Part shown: positions 33,614 to 45,711 of the stretch, piece after piece
How the letters are laid out: each line of letters begins with the position of its first letter
Position numbering within the stretch: the stretch's first letter is position 1
Assembly (NCBI GenBank): GCA_013433145.1
Contig: CM024176.1
Coordinates: 1,486,349 to 1,550,348, forward strand
Length of the DNA: 64,000 bases
From: Ascaris suum
Taxonomy: Eukaryota; Nematoda; Chromadorea; Rhabditida; Ascarididae
Direction of reading: 5' to 3'
Program-made: the position numbers and the translations under genes
Notes under the pieces: generated by a model
What the model saw: only the letters and a program-made list of their open reading frames with translations
Told to the model about the DNA's origin: nothing
Database searches by the model: none

Positions 33614-35855
33614 TCAAAATGGTTCGTTTTGTCTCGATTTTCCTATTCGCCCAAATCGTCCATTCTGTGCGAATTGTCCGTTCCACCCGAATGACCCATC
33701 ATTTCCAAAAGGACTATTTTGTCGGAATGGCTTATCGTCATCATCTGGAGACTGTGGCCCTCTTTCGAGCACTCCAGAATCAAAACGGGACCTATGACGT
33801 TGGAATGGTGGTGCGGGTGGGAACCCTAGTCCACATGTTGGACATGGTCCTCGTTGATGCTCGCCAACCAGAAAGCCAGCTTCCTCTCCTATTTTCTTCG
33901 CAAGAGATAGAACAACGCGGTCGGTCGTTTTGACTACATCGAGGAGCTAAAAGCACTTCAAGTGAGCACAATAAACGCAATTTTTTTCACTTACAACCTG
34001 CATAGCGAAATATTTAATGCAAGTTATAACTTAATGCACAATATATAGTAAATTCCATATCGGTCGCTAAAGTGAACTTTAGAGATTCAAAAAAAAAGAT
34101 GAAATTTTTGAAGCTAAACATCAAAGCATTCACATGTGATATGAAAAACGATCAGATTTATAGTTGCAATGCAAAGAATCTCATATATATTCTAGTTGAT
34201 TTGATAGTATTCAGTTGAGATAAGAGATCATAGGCAATAGTATGTCATCTACTGCTTAGATGATGATGTTGAAAGATGAAAAACGAAAAAAGAAATTAAT
34301 CTCATAAAGCCGCTTAACAAAGAAATATTTTTAAACGATGGAGACTTATTTTAAAATTCATTTCAACAAACATACGTTTTGTCTTTCTTCTCTTTTAGTC
34401 AAAGTCATATCGTTCTGAAGGGTTTCCACTTCGGTAATGAATTGAGTGACATTTTCGATGAGTTCATGCGCTTTCTGCTGAAGATTGCTCCATTTTTGCC
34501 TTTCCTGTTGCAAATACTTGTCGAATTGTTCCTGCAAGGATCGAGTGAAAAACTTCACTAATGGAAAATTCAAGGAGATTTTGTCGATAGCATAATAAAA
34601 TAATTGATACCCCTATCACACAATAAATGCTAGACATAAGAATGTCATGTGAAAAAGTGCATGAAAGAAAAAGGAGTTGAGGGATTTGCATATAAAATGA
34701 ACCATGTTGGAAAATGTAAAATGTAAAGTAAAATCCACCATGTTTTTAATTGATATTCGTAGCATTTTTGAGAATAATTTAGGCAGATTCATCCAACGCT
34801 TTTTAATTTTTTTTTCTTATTTGCTATTATGGGCGCCGATAAGATCTGACAAGGAGGGAAATGGGAGGGGGGGGGGTGAGGAACTACTGATCTGATTTGG
34901 TCTATATGGAAATGGAGAACGAATTGGTTTCACAGTACTACGGCTTGAGGTCAGAAATAATATAATTTGCCAACTCGTCGTCCATGACCATGACTTTCAG
35001 CTTTTTTTATTGCAAGAAAATGTTCAAAAGAGCATTGCAATTGTTAGAATTCTTCGACATCTTTCGCTTGGCCACTTGTATCTATGTATTCACGGAATTC
35101 CTTACCAGCTTACTCTTGCATTTCAAGCTGCTATGGTGACAGTATTCTCCCGTCCTTGACTTTCAGCTTTTCTGAACAGCTGATTTCAAATGCCCCGGTA
35201 GAAAATGAATAACCTTTAATTATAACCTACGATCAGCTCAGATTCATATACGCTTTGTGTTCTTCTAACCGTAGGCGAACTTGTAATGCCTTTATTCTGT
35301 TCCCGATCACATGTACAAAAATCATTTGCAGCCATGGAGTCTGAAATCTCTATCTAAGTCTTCTTGGTCATCTCATAATATTCCCTCATCCTCTTTTTCA
35401 ATGGTGGAGAGAAAAACGTTGATGGCCTTAAGAATTTCAAAAGAATACTAGAGAAAATTGATGTTTAAAAATTCTCCGCCTTAGGATGTGATGCGCAATA
35501 AATTTACCTGAACGTCTCCTCCTTGATTCTGAGCCCATTGAGAGAGTTGTTGTTCGGCTTCAGCCTTTGTCAAATTCTCATTCATCACAATGTCGCAGAA
35601 GTCGTCCATACCATCGCTTGAGATATTCTTGAGGAAATCGGGCACCCATGGATGTCTGAATGGTCGCAGGCGTAAACATATTTCAATTAACCTAAATGCA
35701 GGATCTAGAGTAGATATTTCGTTCCCACCATTGCCCGTTGGTGGATGTCCAATGAATCCTGGACGAAGTTGAGGACCACTATGACGATAGGCATTCACAG
35801 TCGCCACATAGCACAACAATGATGCTATGAAAACGAACATTAATATATAATTCAT
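33614..35855 (-). CDS. SXP/RAL-2 family (DUF148) secreted protein, short-tail paralogue
   Basis: Three minus-strand exons, phase 0: 35855-35508, 34531-34376, 33946-33614; 278 residues. Signal peptide MNYILMFVFIASLLCYVATV, then domain residues WVPDFLKNISSDGMDDF (exon 1), QKWSNLQQKAHELIENVTQF (exon 2) and TTDRVVLSLAKKIGEEA (start of exon 3). The tail carries CPTC and a Gly/Asn/Phe-rich stretch with FG-x-x-G and FGWNGQFAQNGRFG, and ends soon after. It is the shortest of the three tails (about 90 residues against 320 in gene 1) and may be nearest the ancestral state or a contraction. Minus-strand AATAAA at 33572-33567, about 42 bases after the stop. Same orientation, intron positions and promoter as its two neighbours. 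Confidence 0.92.
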
Positions 35856-35902
35856 CGTTGGAAGTGCAATCGAAGCCGATTCTCGTCTCCACTCATTGCT
35901 TA

Positions 35903-35941
35903 TTTATATACGACTCGAATGGTGTTGATCTAAATCGCGTT
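35903..35941 (-). promoter_or_regulatory. Conserved SXP promoter module (gene 3)
   Basis: Minus strand: AACGC, 7 bases, ATCAACACCATT, 9 bases, TATAAA, then 53 bases to the ATG. One base differs from genes 1 and 2 in the central element. Confidence 0.75.
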
Positions 35942-37619
35942 GGCGGTGCAATTGTTGACTGCTGCATAAAAAACAGATAGACACGAATGAATAAGCGAAA
36001 AACTTCCTACTTTTGTAACAATTCGAGCAATGCACCGAACAAGAGAATAGAAAATTATGATAAAAGATGAAGAGTGAATAGAGATGAGAGAAAATGCTAG
36101 AGACGGAACAAACAATTCAGATATGAAGTGCTCTAAAATGCAAATAGAGCTGTGTCGAAAAGCTAATATGGCTTTAGAGAGAAGCGTACATACAATGACA
36201 TACTCGTGACATCGTCGTAGCAATGTGTCACCGAAAACGATATCGTACTATATTCGCAACTATATTTTGCAAACGTTTTTGAATAACGTAAATCAGAGGT
36301 AGTAATGGATGATTCTGAGTTAATCTCATATATAATTTGGTTTGCATAATTAATGACATTTTAACGTTTCCCAACTTGAATTAGCCAAGCAAGTGAACTT
36401 TTTAATGGCTCCGACTCTGGACTCGTTCAGCCACTAGTCACAAGCCAGAGCTCCGGAGTGCATCGCAAAACTATTCCGGAGTAGTTCTGCGATACATCAT
36501 GAAGTCATTGTTTTTCTGTACAATACTTATAACGTATAGTAAAATCCGCTCAGTAACAACGAATCAAAGAAATTTTACGTGAAAGAAAATTCTATCATCA
36601 ATTTGGAAGCTTCACCGAAATGATGCCCGCAACTTCCTCAAAATTGCCTTCGAAATTTTGAGAACTCCAAGGATGACTAATATAAATAAAGTGTCAGCGA
36701 TTAAAGTTTACAATATAAAATAGTCGAGGTAACTGAACGAACGAATTTCCGTCGGAAACCAAAATCTTAGCAAATTTTTATTGTCGATCCGAATTCGAGT
36801 TTTTTTTTTCGGCAAGAACCGAAATTCGGCCTCTATAGAATTCTCTCGTTTTGTAACTGGCCAACATTTTTGAAACTCATTCGATTTCAACCGAATGATT
36901 CTTATCGTTCATCGACTGTCATCTCCGCATCAGAATAGGATTTCCCAATGGAGCATCGGAAGCGTAAAGAAGCCCCAAGTGTGTCAAATCTCTTCTCTAT
37001 AGCACTATGATCGTTATAAGACTCATTGTGCAGTAAAATGTAAAATTTGAAAATATGATGATAATTATCATATCAGGAGAAGTTACGGTGAATTTATTAA
37101 TCTTCAGGCAGAAATGTGTTTGAAAAGAAGAATGAGAACCGACGGATAGGCGATGCTCATTCAAAGTCGCATTTCAAATGCAACGTTAAAGCCTCATCTC
37201 ACATGAATGAATCAAAGTAATATTCGCTATGAAATCCTGATGACGTATTTCGAATTTTTTGCATCAAAAGTTAATTCTTTTGCATACATTTTTGACCGAT
37301 ATGAGCGCATTTTGCATTTCTCATTTTGCACCCCAAAAAAAATGGTTTTCACTTATTTAAAAAAAATCGCTTTGTTTTATTTCCGACTCTTTTGTATTGA
37401 AAATGATTTTCATATTTTCTAAATTTTTATTATTTATTATAAATTTCTCCCATTCCTTTTTTTTCACTCGTTTTAAATTTTATTTTACATAAAAGAAATT
37501 TCGCATTTTTATCAACATAAGAAATTTATATGCTAGTCGCATTTATGTAAAAGTGTATTCGATATTGAATTTTGCAATTTTTTTTTCTTTGCAATCCGAT
37601 ATTCTTTCTAATCGTCCAG
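35942..37619. other. Intergenic upstream of SXP gene 3
   Basis: 36085-36220 is related to the duplicated segment upstream of SXP gene 1. Beyond that, no gene or structured feature was recognised. Confidence 0.4.
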
Positions 37620-37757
37620 CGTGTTTCTTATGATTGTGCTACTGTTTATGAGCACAAATCTGCATTGAAAATTTACGACATGGAAAAAATTGTCGATTGC
37701 CGTTCATATGATAATTTAACGTTTCTGAGACCATCATTCGTCGCGAAGCTATATTTA
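37620..37757 (+). CDS. Candidate exon, Cys-containing ectodomain
   Basis: A 138-base segment between an acceptor (CGTCCAG) and a possible donor (TTA/GTGAAG), open in phase 0 and coding for 46 residues with two Cys (VSYDC...IVDCRSYDN). It could be the extracellular part of the membrane protein whose TM exon lies at 40897, since both are phase 0, but they are 3 kb apart and the link is unproved. Confidence 0.3.
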
Positions 37758-37929
37758 GTGAAGGCAGTCGGTGGTCTACGGCCATATCATATGGGAGATT
37801 AATTTGTTATTGAAGAAAAACAAGATTGCTCCCTTTTCTCCTACTGAATTATTTGTTCGTTTTGTTAGGGATAATTTATATTCACTTTTTCAGCATTACT
37901 CATTTTTGATCAGCGAAAATATATTCTTT

Positions 37930-38223
37930 GATCTACAAGCAACTCTGAAAGACAAGCAGAAACTCAGAAAAATGAAGCAAAATGAATTTGTTGTAAAGTT
38001 TATCAGCTGAGAAATATTCTAGTTCGCAAGGCAGAAGTCGTCTTTACCCTTCTGAGGACTGCTGAAGACTTTTTCTCGGCATTTCATTTAATGAAAGAAA
38101 CGAGTCAAATCACAGCCAAAATAAGCCCAGAAGTATCGTCCCAAAGAGAACCACAGCAGGCAGTTCTGAAGGTTGTGCTCAAGGAGAAAATACGGCGCAT
38201 CCTCGTTAGACTACAGCCCTAAG
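37930..38223 (+). other. Unassigned open frames
   Basis: Overlapping open frames of 70-80 codons (one ending in KETSQITAKISPEVSSQREP... and a basic C terminus at about 38221) have fair codon use but no splice context or recognisable product. Possibly a degraded element. Confidence 0.25.
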
Positions 38224-39814
38224 AGCAACAATGAAAGACGTAACAAAGAAGTAGCACGTTTGTGTGGTCAACGCATTGTGTTCTACTACTGGCATCCCAA
38301 AAACAACCATGGCGGAAGTATTTCGTAATAGGCTCCACAACAGTTGCAAGGCCCGTTCATTCATTAGTCGCAAGGTCCATCCAGTAATATTTCAAAGACA
38401 TCCAAATACAAGTGTAATAATTTCCAAGATAAATAATAATAAATTATTCACCTAGTTGCTCCCTCTACGTATATGAATTTGTAAGAGACTTTCATCCACC
38501 ATGACAATTTCAAAGGGAGTGCGTACTACCACGAGAGTGTTAGGTAGATAGATGTGCATAAATTGAAAGGGATATATTATACAAATTACCATGCGGTTGT
38601 TACCTGGAAGAATTAATAACGAATAAAATAGAAAGTACTTACCGTGATGAAAGAATATGATGGAGGTGAGGATTATGCTCTCTTCCGACTCATCTCTTTC
38701 TGTAACCTCTATTTGCTCTCCTTACTTCAGTAACCTCTATTTGCTCAGCTCGTACTGCTGGCAACGCCTGACGGAACGAATTACATTTTCACCACCGAGA
38801 TTCTGAAGAACGATCCTGAATGAAAAACATCTAGCTTAATGAAGAGAGGATATCCTCTCTGGTGACTCAACTGCTTTCAGAATCAGTTGTTCATTGACGC
38901 GGATGACTCATTTCCGTCGATATAAAACTTCTTCGTTATTTCCTTCTTCCTCTCCTGTCAATGTTACCGCGAAAAGTTGACATTCTTAAAATAGTAAGTT
39001 CACCATAGATTGCATGAACTCCTCACTTAAGGTCACCTTCTTTTTGTATTTGCAACTTCAATCCAATCTCGTGTGAACGCTGCTTTCATACGAGCAAAAC
39101 TGCTATATATGGAAAGACACAAATGCATGAGGAGCATTCTTATGTGATGGGGCTGCATGTAGCTGATAACCTTCTTTACCCCCCCCCCCCCCCTCCTTTC
39201 CCTTCGAAAGATATGGCACCTGATTATGATTACGTGGATTCTTGAACGTTCCGAAAAGAAGTCGGAGAAATCAACTTGCAAAAATAATCAAAGCAATCTC
39301 CGAAACAAGTGTAATGAAGCCTCAAAGTCTGAATGGTCATTATGGTCACTTGCGTTGTAGCGAGGAGGTAATCACGTGTGGACGATGGAGGAATGCAAGA
39401 GTTATGAATAGGAGAACCAGCAACATATAAAATAGATTTTACAAAAAAGCAGATATATTCAGAAATTGGGGCAGTAAATCAAGAATAAATTGCTCACCAT
39501 AGCCATTCGATGTGATGTGCACTCGCTCAATCCCATAATAAACTGAGAATGATGAACAATTGTAGTGAACAATCAGCGGATGGCACAATAGATGTTGATT
39601 GAAATGCTCTGTTGCTTTCCTGAATGAAATAAATTTTGAACAAAAAAAAAAAAGAAAACAAATCAAAAGAAAGAAAAGAAAAATAAATGAGCATTCATTG
39701 AATCAAAATATGCACAAATGCGCTAATGAAGAGGATATACTAGCGGGCCTATTGTACAGCTTTGGAGATTTTACTTGTTTACTTACTTACTTGAATCGAC
39801 AAAGCATTCATTAC
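38224..39814. other. Intergenic, no gene recognised
   Basis: A poly-C tract lies at about 39179-39192. Several 60-80 codon ORFs occur on both strands with nothing to support them. Confidence 0.4.
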
Positions 39815-40058
39815 GAATAAATGTCCCTTCATATCACTACCACTTCCGTTTACCTGAAGTTGTGAGGTAGCGTGAAGGAGAGGGCTTAGCCTCGTCTCCT
39901 GCCCATCGGATACTGACGAGTCGATTCATCGTTGTTCCATGCGACTTGCTTCACCGCCCGCGTCCAGATGAGACCACTGGTCGGAATGACTCGGTAGGTC
40001 AAAGCCGAAGAGTTTGCTCGGCGGCCTCTTCAAACCGACCGCGCAATAAGCAAAACTA
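39815..40058 (+). mobile_element. SINE-like dispersed repeat, copy 2
   Basis: Longer partner of 3070-3292, without its internal deletion and without a long A tail. It contains the GGGCTTAGCCTC core and ends GACCGCGCAATAAGC. See copy 1 for the shared blocks. Confidence 0.6.
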
Positions 40059-40148
40059 AACGATGAAAGTTTTATTTGGAGGAAATGCAGGAACATATTC
40101 AAATGCATAAAATTACTTTTGAATACGAATGAAAAAAATATACATATT

Positions 40149-40427
40149 CTAAGAACGGCTAGAACCAACATAATTGATGCATTGTTTTGTCTTACGGGAA
40201 TCGTATGCGATCTGATACAATGAAGGAGATAAAAATCGAAACGCCTTCGTCACCTTGGGTAGTAGTTTCTTTTCCGATTTTTTCTCACTACCATCGAAGT
40301 GATATGAAATATTTGATGTCGCATCGAAGATCGTATATAAACGTGCCATATCTTTTATTGAAATTAGATCGATAGGATTTCTAAGATTACGAAATAAGGA
40401 CGGTAGAAGAAGGAAATGAACTGCCAT
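40149..40427 (-). CDS. Small ORF of 92 codons, unknown protein
   Basis: The minus-strand frame starts MAVHFLLLPSLFRNLRNPID and ends YVGSSRS, with codon use like the real genes. Two bases before the ATG is an excellent acceptor, TTTCTTTCACAG, so this is either a trans-spliced single-exon gene or a last exon joined in phase 1. The first 12 residues are hydrophobic but too short for a sure signal peptide. The rest is basic and Ser/Lys-rich with one Cys. I recognise no family. Confidence 0.4.
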   Translation of the reverse strand: MAVHFLLLPSLFRNLRNPIDLISIKDMARLYTIFDATSNISYHFDGSEKKSEKKLLPKVTKAFRFLSPSLYQIAYDSRKTKQCINYVGSSRS

Positions 40428-40896
40428 GTCTGTGAAAGAAATATTCCATTATTAAAAAAAAGAGAAGATAAATGCATGCATTGCAGTTTTTTCCCCCCCC
40501 CCTTTTTTTTTCAAGTGGTGATTATTGTTTCACCTATTCATTGTGGGATAACGTAAATTTATGCAGCCTTTTATCTTCTAATGGAAAAATACGTCTCGAC
40601 TGTAGTACAAGACGAGAGCAACTCCTTCCATGTCTCTGGTATCGCGAAACTCAAACAATCAATCAAGAAAATTTCCACGAATTTCGAAAATGAAATACGA
40701 AAGCGGAAATGACCGTTTGCTCAATCATAGATCAGTTTTATTTCAACGCCGACGGGTAAATGTTGAAATTTTTTTATTCCCATCACATCTCTTATATGAT
40801 CTATGCGATGTTTAAATGTTATTTTTTTTTCCGTTGTTTAGTTGAAATTTTTTTTACAACTTTTCAATGGAGAGGAAATAAATCCCCTACTTTCAG

Positions 40897-43813
40897 AGAA
40901 TTGGTAAACGTGAGATTGCAGTAACATTGGCTGCAACCGCATCACTTTTTGCATTGGGTGCAATTGGTTATATAATCTATGAAAAACGTTACGTAAGTGC
41001 ATTAAAATCTCATAGTAATTGCACTCATATCTCATTTATTCGGTTCATTCTATTTTGGTTTGTTGCCAGTTCTATGTGTTATTTTCTAGTAAAGTAATAA
41101 CGCTATGCATCAAATGACTTTTATATCTCTTCATAGTTAAACTCACTCCGTCAAATGAATATTTTCGGACTGAAATTTTAAAACATATGAATATAAATGT
41201 ATACAGCTGATGTCTTTATATATTCATATATTTATATGCAAAATAGGCTGAGGTTTAAGATGTGGTCTTATGTGTTGAAGACCCAATCATAGTGAGCTGT
41301 GATTTAAAAATGCACGATCTGGACCTTACGTAACCATGGCATCGGCTGCAGTCAGAAGCGGATTTCGCCCACGATATTATACAACTGGCGTGTATAACTG
41401 AAGCCTGTTGCCCCTCTTGGGAGGGCAAAATCTGATAGCCGCACCAAGAATTGAGCCTTATTCCTCCTCCACATTGTCAAGAAGTATACCCAGGTCGTCT
41501 CGCCCATTATTAGGAGCAAAATCAGACGTACCATCATCTAAAATAGTATAAATAAAACACTCCTCAGTAGGATCACAATAATTTCATGCAACCTGACTTT
41601 GCCTAACGTTCCTTTACGCCTATACAGCGGTATAAATTATCCACAACGTTGCGATTACTGAATTTACTAAATAATTTGATATAGCACTTTCTTCTCGACT
41701 TCCAGTACCGAACAGTTTGCGTAGCAAACGATTCTGATCCCCTTTGCTCCCCCTTCCCATCCCCCCCCCCGCCCCTTTCTACCCTTATCTCACGCTCCTT
41801 TTTCCCTGGACTTCGAGTATTAAGTTGAATGCGAGTTCATTTCAGCGAGGAAACGACACTCTTTCAAGTTCGTCAGAAGACCAAATTCCAAGCGTAATAC
41901 CAGCGGTATGAACCCATTTAAAGTCATACATACGTCTCAATTATTATAGCCTTTGCTTCATTTGTGTCTCTTCGCAATTCAATTACAGCAACATGTCCGT
42001 TTAGTTTTCACTGCTTTGCACCCACTTTTCAGTTATATGTGTAGCATTTCCCTCCCCCCCCCCCCCCCTCACATAAACGGATATGGAGGGCCAATCGGCG
42101 CCTCCATCTTCCACAGATGAAGAATAGGTTGAAGTCCGCAGCAACAACAGGGAAACAAAGATGTGATAATTAAAAAGAGAATATTCGAAAGATAGCAAGG
42201 GAAAAAAAATTCAAAAAATCAACAAAATAAGGCGGAAAACATTTGAAAGCAGCGCTGAACACATAAAAATTTATGGAGATTTTTTTCGCGCTCGATGGAA
42301 TTCGAAAAAGTCTTAGGTAAAAAAATTTGATGCCTCAAGCGCGAGCATAAAGATTCAATTTACTCACATATTTGCATCTTCAAATTGTATATTAACAGGA
42401 ATGTAGATGCACAAATTAAATTCCTACGGACGACCTGGAACTTACATATAGGTTCAGTTTGGTGTGGTGAGAGATCCATACTCATTTCTCACTTGCCTCT
42501 TCGTAATATTATCGCGAGATATTCCTGTATTGTCGTGCAACATATGCGAATATTACCGGTGACGGAAATGCATTACACAACTAACTTCCCATAGTCCACT
42601 CATATTTAAAATTGGACAAGAATCTGATAATACTTACCAGATTTGCTTAGAAAGGGTATATTTAACCACATATTTGCATATATCGTTTCTCCTTTTGTAT
42701 CGTATTTTCATTTACTTCTCTACAGTCAAGAAATAATATGCATACAGTATCACAGTAAGCTATATACGTACCACAATTTCCGCTCGAAATTCACGATTAT
42801 TTCATTCCGATTCCCTTCTGCTGAAAAAAAAAAATTTCATCGAATAGTTGGCATTTCATTGCAGAGAAAAAATTTTTTTCTTGGAAAAACTTGTTTCAAT
42901 TTCAAGATTTTACTGCATAATTACTCACTAGATCTTGGGAAAATATTCGTGAATATTGATTATTCCTAATTTCATCAAATCCTTTATTACATTTTCAGAA
43001 AGCTGTAAGTGAAGAGCATTTCGAAAACAGGTAATCCTCATTTACAGGATATTGTACGATAGTCCTCCTTATGCGAAGACTTTTTTAATGAGATCAAAGC
43101 AAGAGAATAATACTTTATTAGCGTTTCTTAGCACTTAATAACGCATTTAATCTACAAACACTTCTCTTGCACTCCTTTAAAAAAAATTCCATTTTTTTTC
43201 TTTTATAGGCATGAAGTGGTGATGCATTATTCATTAGATACTCTAGTATTACATAAATATTATGGCATTTTTTTTGGTAATTACCATCATAAATAGAGAA
43301 ATGAGGAAAATTGCAAAAATGATTTTGAGGAAAATCTGCGAAGAAAAACAAATTTTCTAATATTTTTAGAGATTAGATTTTCGTAAATTTTCGATTTTCA
43401 AATTTCAAGAAATAACGCATAAAATGAAGGCAGACTTGCAAAAGCAATGTCGAATATGATCGGTAAAAATTAGTTAATAGTTTTTTTTTTGTTAGGTTTC
43501 AGCATCTCAGATGAGCGGATCGGAATTTTTTCTTCAATTATCTCAAATTTTCACAAATGATGAAATTCAGAGCAAAAGTTCCTTCCGCATTGTTGTGGAT
43601 TGTTTTCGCTATCCTAGTCGTTCTACAAACTATATGCTAATATATGAAATGACTCTCAAAATTTCATGCAGTCAAGTTCCACTTCCTCGAAAAAGACGTT
43701 CGCTGAAAATTTGTCGATCTGCGGCTGACCGCATGAAAAAAATCACCGCTAATGCGATATTATCCGATGGCAATGGCAATAGCCCAACGAGAAATTCGCT
43801 CAATCTCTCTTAA
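40897..43813 (+). CDS. Probable single-pass membrane protein, 3' exons
   Basis: Exons 40897-40992, 41846-41905 and 43496-43813 (TAA), all phase 0. The first codes for a basic flank and one membrane helix (EIAVTLAATASLFALGAIGY then IIYEKRY); the second is a Ser/acidic linker (RGNDTLSSSSEDQIPS); the third holds about 105 residues with MSGSEFFLQLSQIFTNDE, a PLPRKRRSLKICRS basic stretch and a Ser/Asn-rich end. With Arg/Lys on the C-terminal side, this would be the transmembrane and cytoplasmic part of a type I protein. The N-terminal exons are not established (candidate 37620-37757). A further acceptor at 43000 followed by GTAAGT would give only a six-base exon, so I left it out. No family recognised. 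Confidence 0.5.
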
Positions 43814-43905
43814 GGTTGATTTATATTCTTTTTCTTATTTAGCTAACTATAGCTGTTGTTCGAAATTGACAAACACAATTAATTCCAATCCTTTTTAGTA
43901 GTAGT

Positions 43906-45711
43906 TCAGAGGCAAATTCTGATTGCTAAATAATGCAGCGGCATAGTATAGTTTGTCAATTTAAGCTAGAAAAAAAAATCATCGTTCACAGGGATGAAAG
44001 TCGAGATATGCACGGATACGTCGCCATAATCACTTTCCATAAATAGGTTCACAAAAAACGTTAACGCCGCACATATATTAGGCGGAATTTCTGTTGTAAA
44101 AAAAAGAATGCCGTGATCGGATGAAATGAAAAGTCAGCTAAGATCATTTGCATTCTACATAATGTTGGTTATGCGAGTTTCTACACATAGAAATGAAAAT
44201 TTTTTGAATATAAATATGCATAAAAATTGCGCACTAGAAGTGATATGATTTGAGTCGAAATGAAACCAACCGAATACTATAGAACAACTCACCGGCACAG
44301 TATTCTCCGAGGAGTGGAAAATCAAAGATTCCGCCATATTGCTCTAAAGTTTTTCACTGATCACAAGGAAAGACGATTATTATAATTATTAAAAGGGTTG
44401 GATATGATGGGTTATATGATAACAGGTCACGTTAAACATTATTGATTTTACAGGTAAAATCAGGTAAAATCACATTCATCCTATTAATTACTATAGAATG
44501 TTAAACATTTGTTTGTTGCAGAAAAATTGCCCACGTGGAGCACGAGAATTTACCCAACAACCCAACAAAATCTTCAAAACTCAGCAGAATCGACTTTGAA
44601 GTATACAACATAAATTGTTTGCAGAGTAAATGAAAATGCTTGGAGCTTGAAATGAATCGTCTCGTACTTACTTTGCCGAAAATGTTCAAATATGGGATTC
44701 TTGCATTGGCATCGATAGTAAAGATGGAGAATTTGTGATGGAGTTTATAAACAATTATCACTTAGGTGTTTCAATGAGAAGAAATCATAAAATGAAGCAT
44801 CTATTAGTGAAGATAAATAACTGCTTCGCGATATGCTCTGAATGAGCGAGTTAATCTGCAAAGAACTTTATGGACATCTTAACGAAGTACATAATAATAA
44901 ATGATATCTTACTTGGAATACTTTGAACAGTCGTGATATCATCGATTCCATCGTTCCGTCCATCGATGCAGCTAGCAACAACTTTGCTAAGGCCGGCAGT
45001 GCGTCGCCTGATCGCCGATCTGCTGGCGACCTACGTCTTTGTTATTCGGAGTTTCCCTCTCCTGCCCTTTCTTCTTCCATGAAGTATCTGCAAGGCAGCG
45101 GTGGCTGTGGTCTTTTTCGGCAGGCCGTGCTCGCCGTGAGACGAAACCGTCTTTGGGTATTTTCGCCATTTTTCTAAGTGTGGTGGCATACCACCGCCAA
45201 CCACCAGCCATAACCTGTTGGATTTCGTCGTTAGACTATCCACGGCTGCTTGTTCAATATATTCGCAACTAATCGTCATACTAACGGCCATTCGCGCATC
45301 CGCAACGTGGGGAAACACCAGATGGCTCCTAGCCGAGCACACTTAAATAATAAAAGTTAAACAAAACCCTAGCTACTGACAGCATATGAATCATGCAGGT
45401 GTGCTTCATGAAACAAAAGTTGTATAGAAAATTCTAAGGCTGCCAAAATACGTTGAAAAAAACAGGTATGATGAAGAGAAGGAGAAATCCGTTCAACGAT
45501 TTGGTGAAGAATCGACATAAAACTAACATAAAAGAAAAGTGAGACTTGTGCTAATGTTGAAAGTTGCAGAAAAAGAACATCTTAAGCTTCGATACAAAAA
45601 AGGATAAGATAGATTTACTTACTCGATTATCCGTGCATATCCAGCGATCAGCCGCATAACCAATGTCGTCGACGGCCGATCGATCTCCCCCGGCACATGG
45701 ATCTAGTCGGC
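43906..45711 (-). CDS. Multi-exon gene of unknown family (5' end not found)
   Basis: Minus-strand exons, phases all consistent: 45711-45619, 45341-45215, 45030-44913, 44593-44554, 44343-44293, 44090-44020, 43965-43906 (TGA). They give about 185 residues. Early part: DPCAGGDRSAVDDIGYAADR with WICTD, then ISCEYIEQAAVDSLTTKSNR; middle: ALPALAKLLLAASMDGTMES; late part: FEDFVGLLEQYGGIFDFPLL, GEYCAEIPPNICAALTFF and a C terminus LKLTNYTMPLHYLAIRICL. Several Cys, mostly helical character, no motif I can name. The first exon is entered in phase 1, so at least one upstream exon with the start codon is missing; I could not find it before 47 kb. One intron (43966-44019) is only 54 bases. An alternative exon at 44760-44672 is open with good splice sites but does not fit the phase of this path. 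Confidence 0.5.

Noticed and set aside
43001..43006. Six-base micro-exon between TTTTCAG and GTAAGT
   Set aside because: Phase would fit, but the neighbouring exons also join in phase without it, so there is no need for it.
43559..43639. Short frame starting MKFRAKVPSALLWIVFAIL, a signal-peptide-like sequence overlapping the last exon of the membrane protein gene
   Set aside because: It stops after 26 codons with no donor that leads anywhere, and the overlapping frame is longer, in phase with upstream exons and has better codon use.
44672..44760. Candidate minus-strand exon (contains FSIFTIDANARIPYLNIFGK) with good splice sites
   Set aside because: It can only be entered in phase 1, which does not fit the phase-consistent path through the other seven exons. 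It may be an alternative exon.
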